Source: Symbiodinium natans (Eukaryota; Sar; Dinophyceae; Suessiales; Symbiodiniaceae). From it: a stretch of 64,000 nt of DNA. The DNA lies in assembly GCA_905221605.1 (NCBI GenBank), contig CAJNDS010002630.1:1-64000 (forward strand), written 5' to 3'. Below, piece after piece: positions 13,086 to 24,500 of this stretch. Both the position numbers and the translations under genes were made by a program. The notes beneath the pieces are model-generated. The model worked only from the letters and a program-made list of their open reading frames with translations, did not search any database and was not told the origin of the DNA. Within the stretch, counting starts at the first letter, position 1, and each line of letters begins with the position of its first letter.

Positions 13086-13283
13086 TCAACAACTCAAGAA
13101 CGGTGCCGACGCACCAAAAAGTGCTCAAGAACGGTGCCAAATGCACCAAAAAGTGGTCAAGAACGGTGCCGACGCACCAAAAATGGCTCAAGAACGGTGC
13201 CGACGCACCAAGAAGTGCTCAAGAACGGTGCCGATTGAACCAAAAAGTGCTCAACAACGGGGGGTAAACGCACCAAAAAGTGA
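13086..13283 (+). repeat. About 31-bp tandem repeat, six copies
   Basis: Unit reads TCAAGAACGGTGCCGACGCA followed by CCAAAAAGTGC. Each good copy carries GGTGC-CGAC-GCACC, a 5-bp stem with a 4-base loop. The second copy keeps the stem with a longer loop (CAAAT), and the last copy is degenerate. Confidence 0.9.
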
Positions 13284-13313
13284 ATAGGGTTTTAATCTAT
13301 AGGGATAGAAAGG

Positions 13314-13515
13314 GGTTAGGGTTCAGGGTTTAGGGTTTAGGGTTTAAGGTTTAGGGTTTAGGGTTTAGGGTTTAGGGTTTAGGGTTAAGGGTTTAGGGTT
13401 TAGGGTTTAGGGTGTAGGGTTTAGGGTTTACGGTTTAGGGTTTAGGGTTTAGGGCTTAGGGCTTAGGGCTTAGGGCTTAGGGCTTAGGGTTTAGGGTTTA
13501 GGGTTTAGGGCTTAG
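13314..13515 (+). repeat. TTTAGGG array with CTTAGGG block
   Basis: About 28 units. Five or six consecutive CTTAGGG variants sit at 13,455-13,490, again a locally homogenised variant. Confidence 0.9.
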
Positions 13516-15108
13516 GAAAGGAGAAAGATCAAGGACACTAAACAGCGCATTGTTTCTAAGGCTCCGCTGAACCTGATACACGTGCGCAGTCTTTTGCGCT
13601 CTATGCTTGTGTTAAAACAATGCTTGCACCTGCAGGTCTCTCAATCCCAGCCGGCAGAGTTTTCAAGGACCTGGGACAGGCGGCTGGAGCAGGAGGATGT
13701 CAGTGAACAGCAACAACTGAGTTCATTGGAACTCGTAGACTTTATGTGGGCCATCAACAATAAATGTACCGAACACGCACGCCATTCGGGACCCTCCAAC
13801 AAAACAAACACCTGTCAGGACGGCAGCACAGGAACTGAAACTGTGCACCATACACTTTGTGTCGGATTAGGCTCCCCGTGCGGTAGCACAAGTTCTCTTG
13901 CCAAGGTTGCCGAAGGCAAAGCAGAGCATGGCTACATGTGCACCAGCAAGAGCTCAACGTGTCACTGTGGCAGGAGAAGGGCTCGCTGGGTGCAGCGCAT
14001 ACACTGTGGCCAAACAGAGTGGGTACAGGCCAAGGATGAAGAACCTGAGTTTCACGCAGCTGCGTGCGTTGGCAGGTAGACAAGCTGGGCAACAATACGC
14101 CAAACTGATCAAAGCAACTGTTCTACCTGCTTTATCTACTTCGAGCTTCCCCTCCCTGACAGTAGGCAATTTTGAGCACTCAGCACTCCTTGGATGCCCT
14201 TGGCTTTGCGACGGTAACTGAAAAAATCGTCTGGGCGGGCACTGCGAGGAGGGCTCATCTCTGCGCAAAAGTGATGTGGGTAATGCGGTGGCATCATCTG
14301 GGGCAGGAGATGTTGAGGGCAAGCTCCAACATCACGCAGGGACGCGCCCTGCAAGGATCACCCGGCATATGGGCTCTCAAGGGATCGTCTCAGGTGGCTC
14401 TCCAGGTTTGAGTGCACACGACGAAGAAAAAATTCAGCTTGTAGTCAAATAACTAGCCCCTCACGGAGGGTGGGGAGGGGAGCGTCCACGCGCATGTCTG
14501 CGAAGGAAGGGTGTACTGAGAATTCGCCTCGGCTTCCTGCCGAGAAGCGTCTGGTCCCCATGCAGAATTTTCTGACGCCACCCACCCCCCATCCTGTGAA
14601 ACCGGGGCAGCTGCAAACCTGCCGTGGAGGGTCCCGCCCGTTGGCGGCTTTTACAGAGGAAGGCCTCAAAATGCACGCTGCACAACCCTTCCCCCGCTTG
14701 CCCCCCCGCTTGCCCACCCCCTTGCCCCCCCCCCTTGCCCCCTCCCCTGCCCCCCTCCATCCTCCCCCCCCTCCCCCCCCCCCTCCCCCCCCCCTCCCCC
14801 TACCCACTTCATTGGGCCTTGTCGAACCTTGCGGCTTCCTGCCGACAAGCGTATTTTGTGCCTGCTCCTTCCCCCTGAACAACCCTTCCGCCCCTGAGAG
14901 ATGGGACCCCCCTAAAGGGCGCCCCCAGGCGTCATCTCCACATACTGCATGCTCAAGGCCGGCCCGGCTGCCGAGGCGGCGCGCGCAAGCGTTTACAATT
15001 AGAAGTTTTTACGCGTAGGTGTTGAGAATTAGTTTATTGCACGTACGGTACGTGTCAAAACAAACTACTACTCAGAGCATCCACGCGCTTGTCTGCGCTG
15101 GAAGGGTG
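13516..15108. other. No recognised gene; C-rich tract
   Basis: ORFs of 107-182 codons overlap on both strands (for example 13,582-14,079 plus). None has a recognisable domain. A 120-base, almost pure C tract with CTTG interruptions (14,690-14,812) creates proline-rich frames on plus and glycine-rich frames on minus, which I treat as artefacts. Confidence 0.35.
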
Positions 15109-18100
15109 TCAGGGCCCCAGCGCATCGATCAGTCTGTGGACTCGGCGGAAGAGGATGCTCAGGGCGAGCAGCACCTTCCAGGCCCGTCGCTGGCTACCAC
15201 AGATCACGATAGCCAACAGTTTTGGATGGACATGTTTAGGGTGACAGGCTCTTCGAGAGGTCGGACCATCTTCGACCACAGCAAACCTTGCAGCTGTCTC
15301 TGCGCTATGGCCCCTGAGCAACAAGACAGAGGTTTTTTAACCTGTAGCCTGAAGCACTTGGTGCTGGGTGCTGCTTCGGAAGCCTCAATCAAAAGGATGG
15401 AGGTGGTCTCGGCTGAGAACTCCCACGCCTCAAGCCAAGCGTGCCATGGGCACTTCCCTCCCAAACAGGCCCCTAACAAGCCGGGCCGGGCTGAGGCCAG
15501 CACTAGGTTCTGGAAGTACCTGGGCGTGGGGATGCAGATGTGAAGAATCGCATCACGAACAGAAGCTCTACCAGCTTCACCGAAAACATCCAAAGATCGC
15601 ACCCCGAACCAGTCTACCAGTATGCTCTGCCCCTAGGCCCCACGTACCCCACAAATTGCATCTCGGCTACACCAAGCCCAGGAAGATACCCAGGCAGAAG
15701 GTGTTGTTCATGACTGCCGCCCCCTGGTAGGGATCAGGGCACATGGTTTCAGGGTAAGGATTTGAGGCTGTAAGGAGGACTTTCGGGGTGCTCAGTGTCA
15801 GCCTCGAGGGTGCTGAGCGATGTGGTGATGGACTTACATGTCCTCTTCTTGGCATAGTTGTACCTCCAATGGAAGTTGGATGCACTCCTCAACTGCTTCC
15901 GGCACTTGCCGCGGGCACGCAGCTACCAGCTCGCTCGCATTGGACGCCAGAGGCGCCAGAACCTTGCGAGAGATCCACGCAGATCTCTTTAACAAAACTG
16001 CTGCTTGTCGGGGCTCGAGAATTCGAACACAAGCTTAGCTAAGGTCACCGCAAACGAGATGTAGAACGCTGACACGTTTAGCCGCTTTCCTGCAGAGCTT
16101 TTTGGGGGCGACTGTCGAGCGGTTGAAGCATGCGTTGGCCATGTCAGGCGGAGCTATCTGGACTGGAGCCGCTTGTAGAAATCTGGCAGAGACGGGCCTA
16201 TCTCGGCTAGAAGGTCGACCATGGGGTCGGAGAAGACCAGGACCTCAGCGCTAGGATAGGTGGATGGATGGACGGGTGGATATCTCAATGGACAGATGGA
16301 GAGATGGATGAAATCGACAGATAGATCTGTGGGTAGATGAATAGGGCCACATTGCGGCGCACGGACCTCTGTCCTGCACCCTTAACTGCTATGAAATGCA
16401 GCATTTCTGGCTGCTCGGGCTCTAAATGTTGAGAAATGCGGCATTTCTAGCCCGGCTTGCAAGCTCTAAATGCTGAAAAAAAGCACAAAATTGCTGCAAG
16501 CAGTTCTCGTTTCGTGAAACGGCCCAGAATGCTCTCAGAAAGGGTGAAAGCGACGCCGCGGGCCCGCACCGGGATCCGCTGTCCGGGATCGCGACGCGGT
16601 GCCACGTCTCAGAAGGTCCCCTAATACCATCGCGCTGGGGCTGGCTCATGGCTTAAGGCTTGTATTGCTGAGGCTGGAGAGTTGGACGCGTTGTAGGGCT
16701 TCTCGGGCTTGGGGCGGCGCGGGGTTCGGGGCTTAGGGGTTGGGATGTCTTGAGGCTTAGGCTGTTTGGCACTGTTCAGTTCGGATGATTTTGGATCTAG
16801 GGCATTGCATGCCTTAGGGCTTTCAGGGGTTTACGGCTGTTGTCTGTTGTAGGGCTTTCCGCCTTGTAGATTTTAGGGCTCACGGCTGTTGCGAACTTTA
16901 GGGGATGACGGACAAGAAGACCACAGGACCGCGGGGCCATAGGACCGCGAGCCAGGAAACCAAAAAATATGGGAACGAGACCATAATAGATCATAAAAGG
17001 AGCAAATAAATACGCCCTGATTCCACAAGCCCAAACATTGGACATTAAACATACCAATAACCACACCTTCAACCATAAAATGCCATCTCCAGAACTCGAA
17101 ATCCAATATTGGCGGAGCTGCTGTACCAGCAGTCGCGCCATCCTCCGCGCTATGATTCGATGGATCTACACACGGGTCGTACTCTGCCTGCAGGGGAGTG
17201 GGGGAGACCATGTGGATGCGAGACTAAGACATACTAAGACTGTGTAAGCTTAAGGGGACGTTTTGGGCATCCCGACCGCTTCTTCTTCTTCGGCTTCTTC
17301 AACTTCCCATTTGTGCAGCTCAAGAAAAAAGTTGTTGGAGATGCTGTAGTCGGACAGAGCGCCACCCTGCAGCTATTGGCTTCCGAGAAACAGCCATTGC
17401 TGGTCGCTTGGGATGCCTTCGGATTCTTCAAGCTTGGCTTTGACGAAGTCGACCGCGTGAGACTCCTCAACGAGGAGTGTGACGACCGAGCCGCTCAGTG
17501 TCTTCACGAAGATCTGCATGAGCGATGTGTCGATGGAAATGACGCAAGGGAAACTGCGAACTCTGCTAGAAGGTTAGGCTTGGGCCAGGGCAAGGACTGA
17601 ACACTTTCAATGGAGCGGACAGCATGGTCACTGTGAGAAGTTTCTGAAAGCTCTCACCGGAACTCTTGGACCCTGCACACCTACTGCACGCCTACTGCTC
17701 GCAGTAGTTATCCCCAAGTGAGATAAGTCTTATGTTGACTGTGGATGGTTGACCCTTAGGCTGGATTCGTAAATGGTGAAAAAATATAGCAATCAGGCGA
17801 TGCCGATAAGCGGTTCGCCGGTTTAGGATATCACGAACTAGGCATTTGCGTGACTACTTCTGCGGTGAGTCGGACAAGCAAATTCGCTTTACAGCAGGAC
17901 CTCGAGAACCTTGAGGGATGCCAGGGACAGGCCCAAACCTGGGTGCCCTGCAAGAAGGGTCCCGAGAGCCATCTGGTAAGCAGCGCGGATCCTCGGAATG
18001 AAAAGCATGGTCGCAGCTATGAAATTTTGTGTGTAAGACTCAGGATCAGGCTTGATCCGCTTTTGCTGCTCTTCCGGATCCAGGTCTGCCAAATCCTGTT

Positions 18101-18557
18101 GACGACGGTTCTGTGCTGAAGCTTCCAGGTATATACCCCCCACAGACCTCAACACCCATCTGTTCACAGGGGGCGAGATCATGCGATATCCTGAAGACCT
18201 CCAACATCCTTCAACTCATTTCCAGTGCACCTCGACCTTCCCTCAAGCAAGCCATTTCACTCCTCCGGCACATCCTCCTCCTCGTCATCCTCGCCCTCAG
18301 CACTCCCCTGCGCAAGTGGGATGGCACCAAAGCATACCTCAACTGCAACTCGCACAGCTGCAGATGCCGCCTCACCGTCTTCCAGGTACTTGTTTGGGTT
18401 GACCGCGTACTTTGGCTTCTTTGTCTCCTCGAAAAAAGCGGCCGAGCAAGGGCGGCTCCTCTGGTATAACATAACAACATAACAAATCACATGACTTTTT
18501 TTACATAACATAAAATGAAATCAAACGAATGAAGTGAAATGCAACAGAAATATTACA

Positions 18558-18589
<32 letters not shown>

Positions 18590-21500
18590 GTATATATATA
18601 TATGTATATACAGAAAGATGCACATGCCAATGTTGCATGTATGTTTATGTCGGCGGAGAGAGGGAGGGAGGCAGGTATCCCCGTGTCGCCCATCATCCAA
18701 AACTTGATAACTTAGACTCCAGGTTGCCCAGAAACATGAAGATCAACTTTCCAGAGTTGAACTTCAACTGCTCTCTGCCTTTATAGGTTTCTGAACTAAC
18801 CTGTCTTAAACAAAACCGAAAGACATATGAGTATTCTTCACAAGTACAAACTGTCAAACAGGTTCTTCAACCACCTAACTTTGTTCAACAATATGCAGTC
18901 GAACTTGCACATCTTGGAACGCTAAGTAGCTCAAGCTTTGGCAGCCTTTTAGGGTGTTAGGGCTTGAGGAACTTAAAGGCCTTGAGGGGATTTGAGGGGC
19001 TCAGGGTTCATGGCTTGGGGTTTGAGGAGCTGCTTAAGGGCTTAGGGTTTAGGGTCTAGGGTTTAGGGTTAGGGTTTAACGTTGAAGAATTAGGGAGAGG
19101 CTTGGACGAAAGCTTTACCTGGCCAGGAAGCCTGGAATCTAAAGGATCAAGTCTTTCATGCCGGGCGCCACGTCAACTAACTTTTGGTGGGCCCTGCTTT
19201 TTCAACATCTCTCTGAGTAGCCCCTTGTTAAATCCCACCAAACACTCAGCCCACAGTATACTACAGTCTTAATATAGCATAATATAGTATAAACTAGTAG
19301 AACATAGTATCATGTAGAATAATATGGTACAAAACCGAGCTTGGCCTGGAGGTCGGTGTTGGGGTCCAGGGCGAAGGACATGAGGCAAGCAACGAACTCC
19401 TGGAGGTTGCGTGGGGGGGCTGAGGAGATTTGGGTACTCACAGGTGCCCGGACTTCTTTCGTTCAAGCGACAGAGGGCTTTCGGGAAGGGCACTGCAATC
19501 GCACGGGGAGCACAGTTTCCGGAGCCCGGAGCTTCCCTCGTCTCATTTCGACAATGTGTGGGTGCACGGCCGCTTCTTTGAGCAGCCTTCTCTCCTACCG
19601 GCAATGTGTCGGACGTTGGGTTTCTTCTTGTTCAGAAATATGTTACGCTTTTTGGTGGCACGACACATCGCAGATGCTACAGTGTGAGACGAAGTCACAA
19701 TCATTTTACCCCGGTAGCTCTGCACCTGCACAAGGCACGAGTCGCCAATTGACTCACCAAGTTGCGTTTGTCGTGATATTATACTATACTATATGCTATA
19801 CTATACCATAGTCGACTTTACTAAACTATACTACACTATAGTGCTTTACAACAAATTACAACTATATGATGCCTACCTTTTTTTTTGATACTATACTATA
19901 CTATACTATATTATACTATACTATACTATATGATACTATATTGTACTATTTCCTACTATATTATACTGTATTTTACTATATTATACTATATTATACTGTA
20001 TTATGCTATATAATATTCTATGTTATACCATATCTACCATGCTCTACTAGACTAAACCGTCTGTACTATGCAATATTCACCTCCCGAAGCCCTGCCTGGC
20101 ATACCGCGACTCGGGGAGAAGTAATTCCTCCCAAGTGTCCGGCTTCAGCTGGGGCTCAAGGACATCTGAGGAGAAGATGCACGAAAGGCTCCCATTTCTG
20201 GGAGGGGAAGCTTTGAAAGGCAGCTCCAACTTCTTGGAGCCAGGGAAAATTCTGACTGAAGCCCCCCCCCCCTGCAAGCCTCTCCGACTCCACCTCCGGC
20301 GAAGCAGGTGCCTGACGCATCTGCAGACATCTGCATCTGCACACCGGACTCAGGCTCTCGCAGCTTTGTAGCACTCATCAAAGGCAGTGATTGCAAGCAC
20401 ATCAATCTCACAAGCACGGTCAAGACGTGGCAAGCCTGATGGTGGCAAAGAATGAGCGAAGGACAGAGGCGCTAGGTTTCGGGTTTCCGAGTGTGGGGGT
20501 AAGGCACTTTTGCTTCATCATCTTCATTTTAATCATCCTTCATCATCAGCAACCTTTAAGAATGCAAGACCAAAGTCACGATATGCACGGCTCAAACGCC
20601 AGGAGTGGTGGATGAGTGGGGGTGCGCGGGTGCTGCAACGCATCTTTTGGTCTCAGAGGCGCTGCTCGAGCAGAGCGGCTGCCTGGAGCAGCAAGTCGGT
20701 GGACCGCACAAACGCGAAGCGCAGGTAACGTGCTCCCAAATGTGGCGCGGAGCGGCTGGCCCCGAGGTAGAAGTTGTCCCCCGGGACACAGGCCACCCCG
20801 ATCTCCCGAGTCATCTTCATGGCTGCCTCCGTCGGCGAGAGACCCTTCAGGCTCGGCACGTGGAGGAAGTCGGCAAAGATGTAGTAGGCACCCGTGGGCT
20901 TGGCAGCGACTCGGAAGCCCGCGCTGCGCAGGGCGGGCAGAAGAATATCGCGCTTTGCCATGTACTCTGGCCCGTGGCTGGCAAAGTAAGCGTCATCCAT
21001 GCAGAGCATGGAGGCGGCACCATACTGCAAGGGGGTGGGTGCCTGCAGAACCAACTGGTCATGAACCCCACGAAGCGCCCCCGTGTATCTGGCGGGAGTG
21101 ATCACCCAGCCAACCCGCCAGCCCGTGGCCCGGGCCGTTTTGCTGATGGCATTTACGATGAAGGTTCGGTCCGCCATGCCAGGCTGAAGTGCCATGGCAG
21201 CGGGAACATGAGCTGCGCCGTCGAAGACGATGTGCTCATAGATCTCGTCAGTTACGCATAGGACATCATGCTTGATGCACAAGCCGGCGATGGTGGAAAG
21301 CTCAGCTGCCGTGAAGACTTTGCCAGTGGGGTTGTGAGGGGTGTTCAGCAGCAAAACCTTGGCTCCCCTCAAAGCCTCCTCCAGCTGCACCAGATCAAAG
21401 CTCCACTCGCCAGCCTCCGTTTCCACCAAGGTCACGGCCGAGGGCACCAGGTGCCACAGCTTACACTGACTGGGATACAGCTCATGGAAAGGCTCGAAGA

Positions 21501-24500
21501 ACACCACACGATCACCGGGGGAACAAATGGTGCGAAGCGAACAGGCAAACCCCTCCGTGGCACCAAGGACGACCGTGATGTTCTCCTCGGCATCTGCCTT
21601 TATCCCAGGGTAGAAGCGGGCATAGTACTTCTGGAGGCTTTGCCGAAGGAGAGGTAGGCCGAAGGGAAAGGAGTACTGCGAGAGCAAGTCCCGCTGCGCC
21701 GGCTCCGTCTGCGCGAGCAGCGGCTCCAGGCGCTCTGCCAAGGCAGACGCCTCCTCCAAGGACGCGCCCTGGAGGAGCGCACCGGCAGCCGCCCGGAGCA
21801 TTTCGGTCGGTGGAGGCTCGTTGGGGAAGCCCTGGGAGAGGTTGATCGCACCATGCTGGATCGCCAAGCGCGACATGAGTCGGATGGTGCTTTCCTGTAC
21901 TCCCTGTGCTTCCTTCACATCTGGCCCATTCGGCACTTCGCGCGGCACCTTCCTTGCTGCCTTGGTCAGGTGCCGGCGAAGGACTTCCAGCCCGATGCCG
22001 ATGCCAACACCCAGTACCACCGGCAGCACCTGCTTAGCTTCAAGAGCCATGGCAAGATCAACGAATCATCTGCTAGGAAAAAGTCTTCCGGGCTGCTTAT
22101 GATGAACCTTGTGGATGTTCGGGTCATGGGGGCATGGCGATGTTGGAGACGTCTCAGGTCAGGTCTTACTTTGCAAGCGCGAGGCGCGTACCCATGGCAG
22201 TCAGCTGCAACGGTTCCGTTCCCAACCACAACCGGACCCCAAAAACAAGCACAGAATGGCACCAGCTGAACCCTGCGTGGGCCTGCGCCATGTGACCTCC
22301 AAAGCTGCAGGTTCAAACATTGGTGAAGTAGATGTGAAGTGGTCTGGGCACTCTCAGCTTCGGCCATAGGAATGCTTGATGACGACCCTGTGAAAAGATT
22401 GTGAAAGTTCCGTCGTTCAGTGCTTGCATATTTGAGCAGCTTAATCTTGCCATGAGTTGCACAAGTTGACCTTCCCAAGCTGCCAGTGCACGCTGCAGCC
22501 AAGGGGCTACATTGCTGGATGCCCTCGGCCCAGCACGTTCGGATCCTCAGCAACTCATGCACATCACGTCCCTCGACAACATCACAAGATATACCTAAGT
22601 GAGAAAAACAGACACGTCAGAAGGGAACTCTGTAAATAAGCCGACATGTATGTGAGACGACACCGAGAAACTGAGTTCATGAGCCAACCTTGACGCAGCA
22701 TCTGCAGTCAACTGTCATCCCCTCAGACGCATCAAACCCGAGGCGATGGCGGCTCGGCAACGGCCCGGACGCCAGCGGCGCAAGTCAGCAGCGGACTGGA
22801 GTGAGACAAAAAGTAGCGGAAGCACAGCGAAGCACACGCACTCTGCAAACACCATGGTGTTGCCGCATCAGAACAAAACCCTGGATTCTAAGAACTTCAG
22901 CCCAAAAACACATTACGGCTGAAACCGCGAAACAGCATCAACCCCTCAAACCACCTTAAGCCATCTAAAGATCCCTCAGTGGCCCCTTGCCACGGGGTCT
23001 TCGCATGTCTTCGCCCCCCCCCCCTAATGCGGAGCAAGACGCAGGGCACAACAACCCCGAGCTAGGGCTGCGCAGGACTCCTCGTAGCGGCTTTTGGGGG
23101 TGTGCAAGCGCTTGGTTCTGCTGGCTGCCCAGGAGGAATGCTCTTCAGAGAACCGCGCATCGAGCCGCCGGAAACAATAGGTTTAGTCCACCCGAAACAT
23201 GAAGCTTCACGGTCCTTGATTTCGGGAGATCCTCCCTTGTGGATCACCTCCTTGGACAAGGATGGCTAGCAGAGGTGACAGTGAGGTTGCTGAGCAATGG
23301 GAAGCAGGAGCTTGCCACCTGGCAACGACAGATAGGGCAAATGTGAGGTCGGCATCTCCCAGAATAGGGGCACCCCTTCGATGCTAGAATCCCCACAAAG
23401 GGAGCCCCGAAAGGGTACCCCCGAAAAGGGTACCCCCCTATTTTTCCGTACCCCTCCATTCTCGGAAGCCCCCCATATGGTGAGGTCGCGGCCACCCGCT
23501 TCCGGAGGTTGGCGCGCTCGGAGCAGCGCTGGACCTGAGCAGGACCCCAAGATCCGGGAGGCGAAGGCCAAAGCATAGGGGCATTTTGGGTTTTGGGGGT
23601 TTAGGGGTTCAGGGTTTAGGGTTTAGGGTTTAGGGTGCTTTCCACGTAAGCACGTATGAACAAAGCGTCACTCCAATTTGTCGGAATGACTGACTTAAGA
23701 CTGTGAGTTTTGCACCCAGTTGCAGAGGCAGAGCATTCTGGAGCAGTCATTGGTAAGTCCCCAGGTGTAATGAAACTAAAAAAGACTTGACAAAAGGAAC
23801 GAAACTGATATCACCGGAATAATTTCGCTCACGTTTTCCAGAAAGCCAGAAAGGGGGCTGATGGAATCTGGGGTGACCCGCCCAGTGGTCTCCAGAACGT
23901 TCCACTGAGCAGCTGCAACTTCCAGCATCCTAGGGTTTCCTACACCCTAAACCCCAAACCCTAAACCCTAAACGGTCTCCTCGGCCAGCTCCTGAACCGA
24001 GCAGTTTGCTGCTTCATCACCCCTGTTTTCCGGAAATTGGCAGCTTCCCGATCGCTGGCCGTGCAAAAAATGTAAGGGGTCTGTTGCTCAGAGGTTGGCG
24101 TCACAGTGTATACATATTAAGACAGGGTTGTGCACAGCAAAGACAATGCTGAGGGTGGGGCCATGTACTGCTGCATGCAGCTATCAAGGTCCTGAGGGTG
24201 CAGGATGAATGATAAGGCCCCACATGATAAGGCCCCACGAGCCCAGCCCTGTAGAGTCCTCCTCCGACTAAACACAATTGTTTCGAACGACCATTCCTGC
24301 ATGAAAGCCCCCTCCTCCTTCTTGACCGCATCCGTGGAAGTGGCATCGCCTGGCTCGTGCTGATACCAGCTCACCTGTGGCCAGCTTCGGATCCAGAAAT
24401 GAAGGGGGCTCTCACAATAGCTGCCTTCAACCCCAACACTGGACATCCCTTCAGATCTGTCAGGAGCCTCCGCCTCTTTCAGCAGCCACTTCAGCGATCC

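Larger units (their letters stand above)
18613..20652. other. Probable exchanger intron, no separate gene seen
   Basis: Lies between the aminotransferase stop and the exchanger linker exons. It contains a few TTTAGGG units (19,038-19,078) and AT-rich pentamer blocks (below). ORFs of 85-156 codons at 19,341-19,811 have no recognisable motif. Confidence 0.4.

Noticed and set aside
14445-15018. Proline-rich 182-codon plus ORF and glycine-rich minus ORFs
   Set aside because: Products of the C-rich tract at 14,690-14,812.
20605-21261. 218-codon plus-strand ORF
   Set aside because: Antisense shadow of the aminotransferase, which has all its catalytic motifs on the minus strand.
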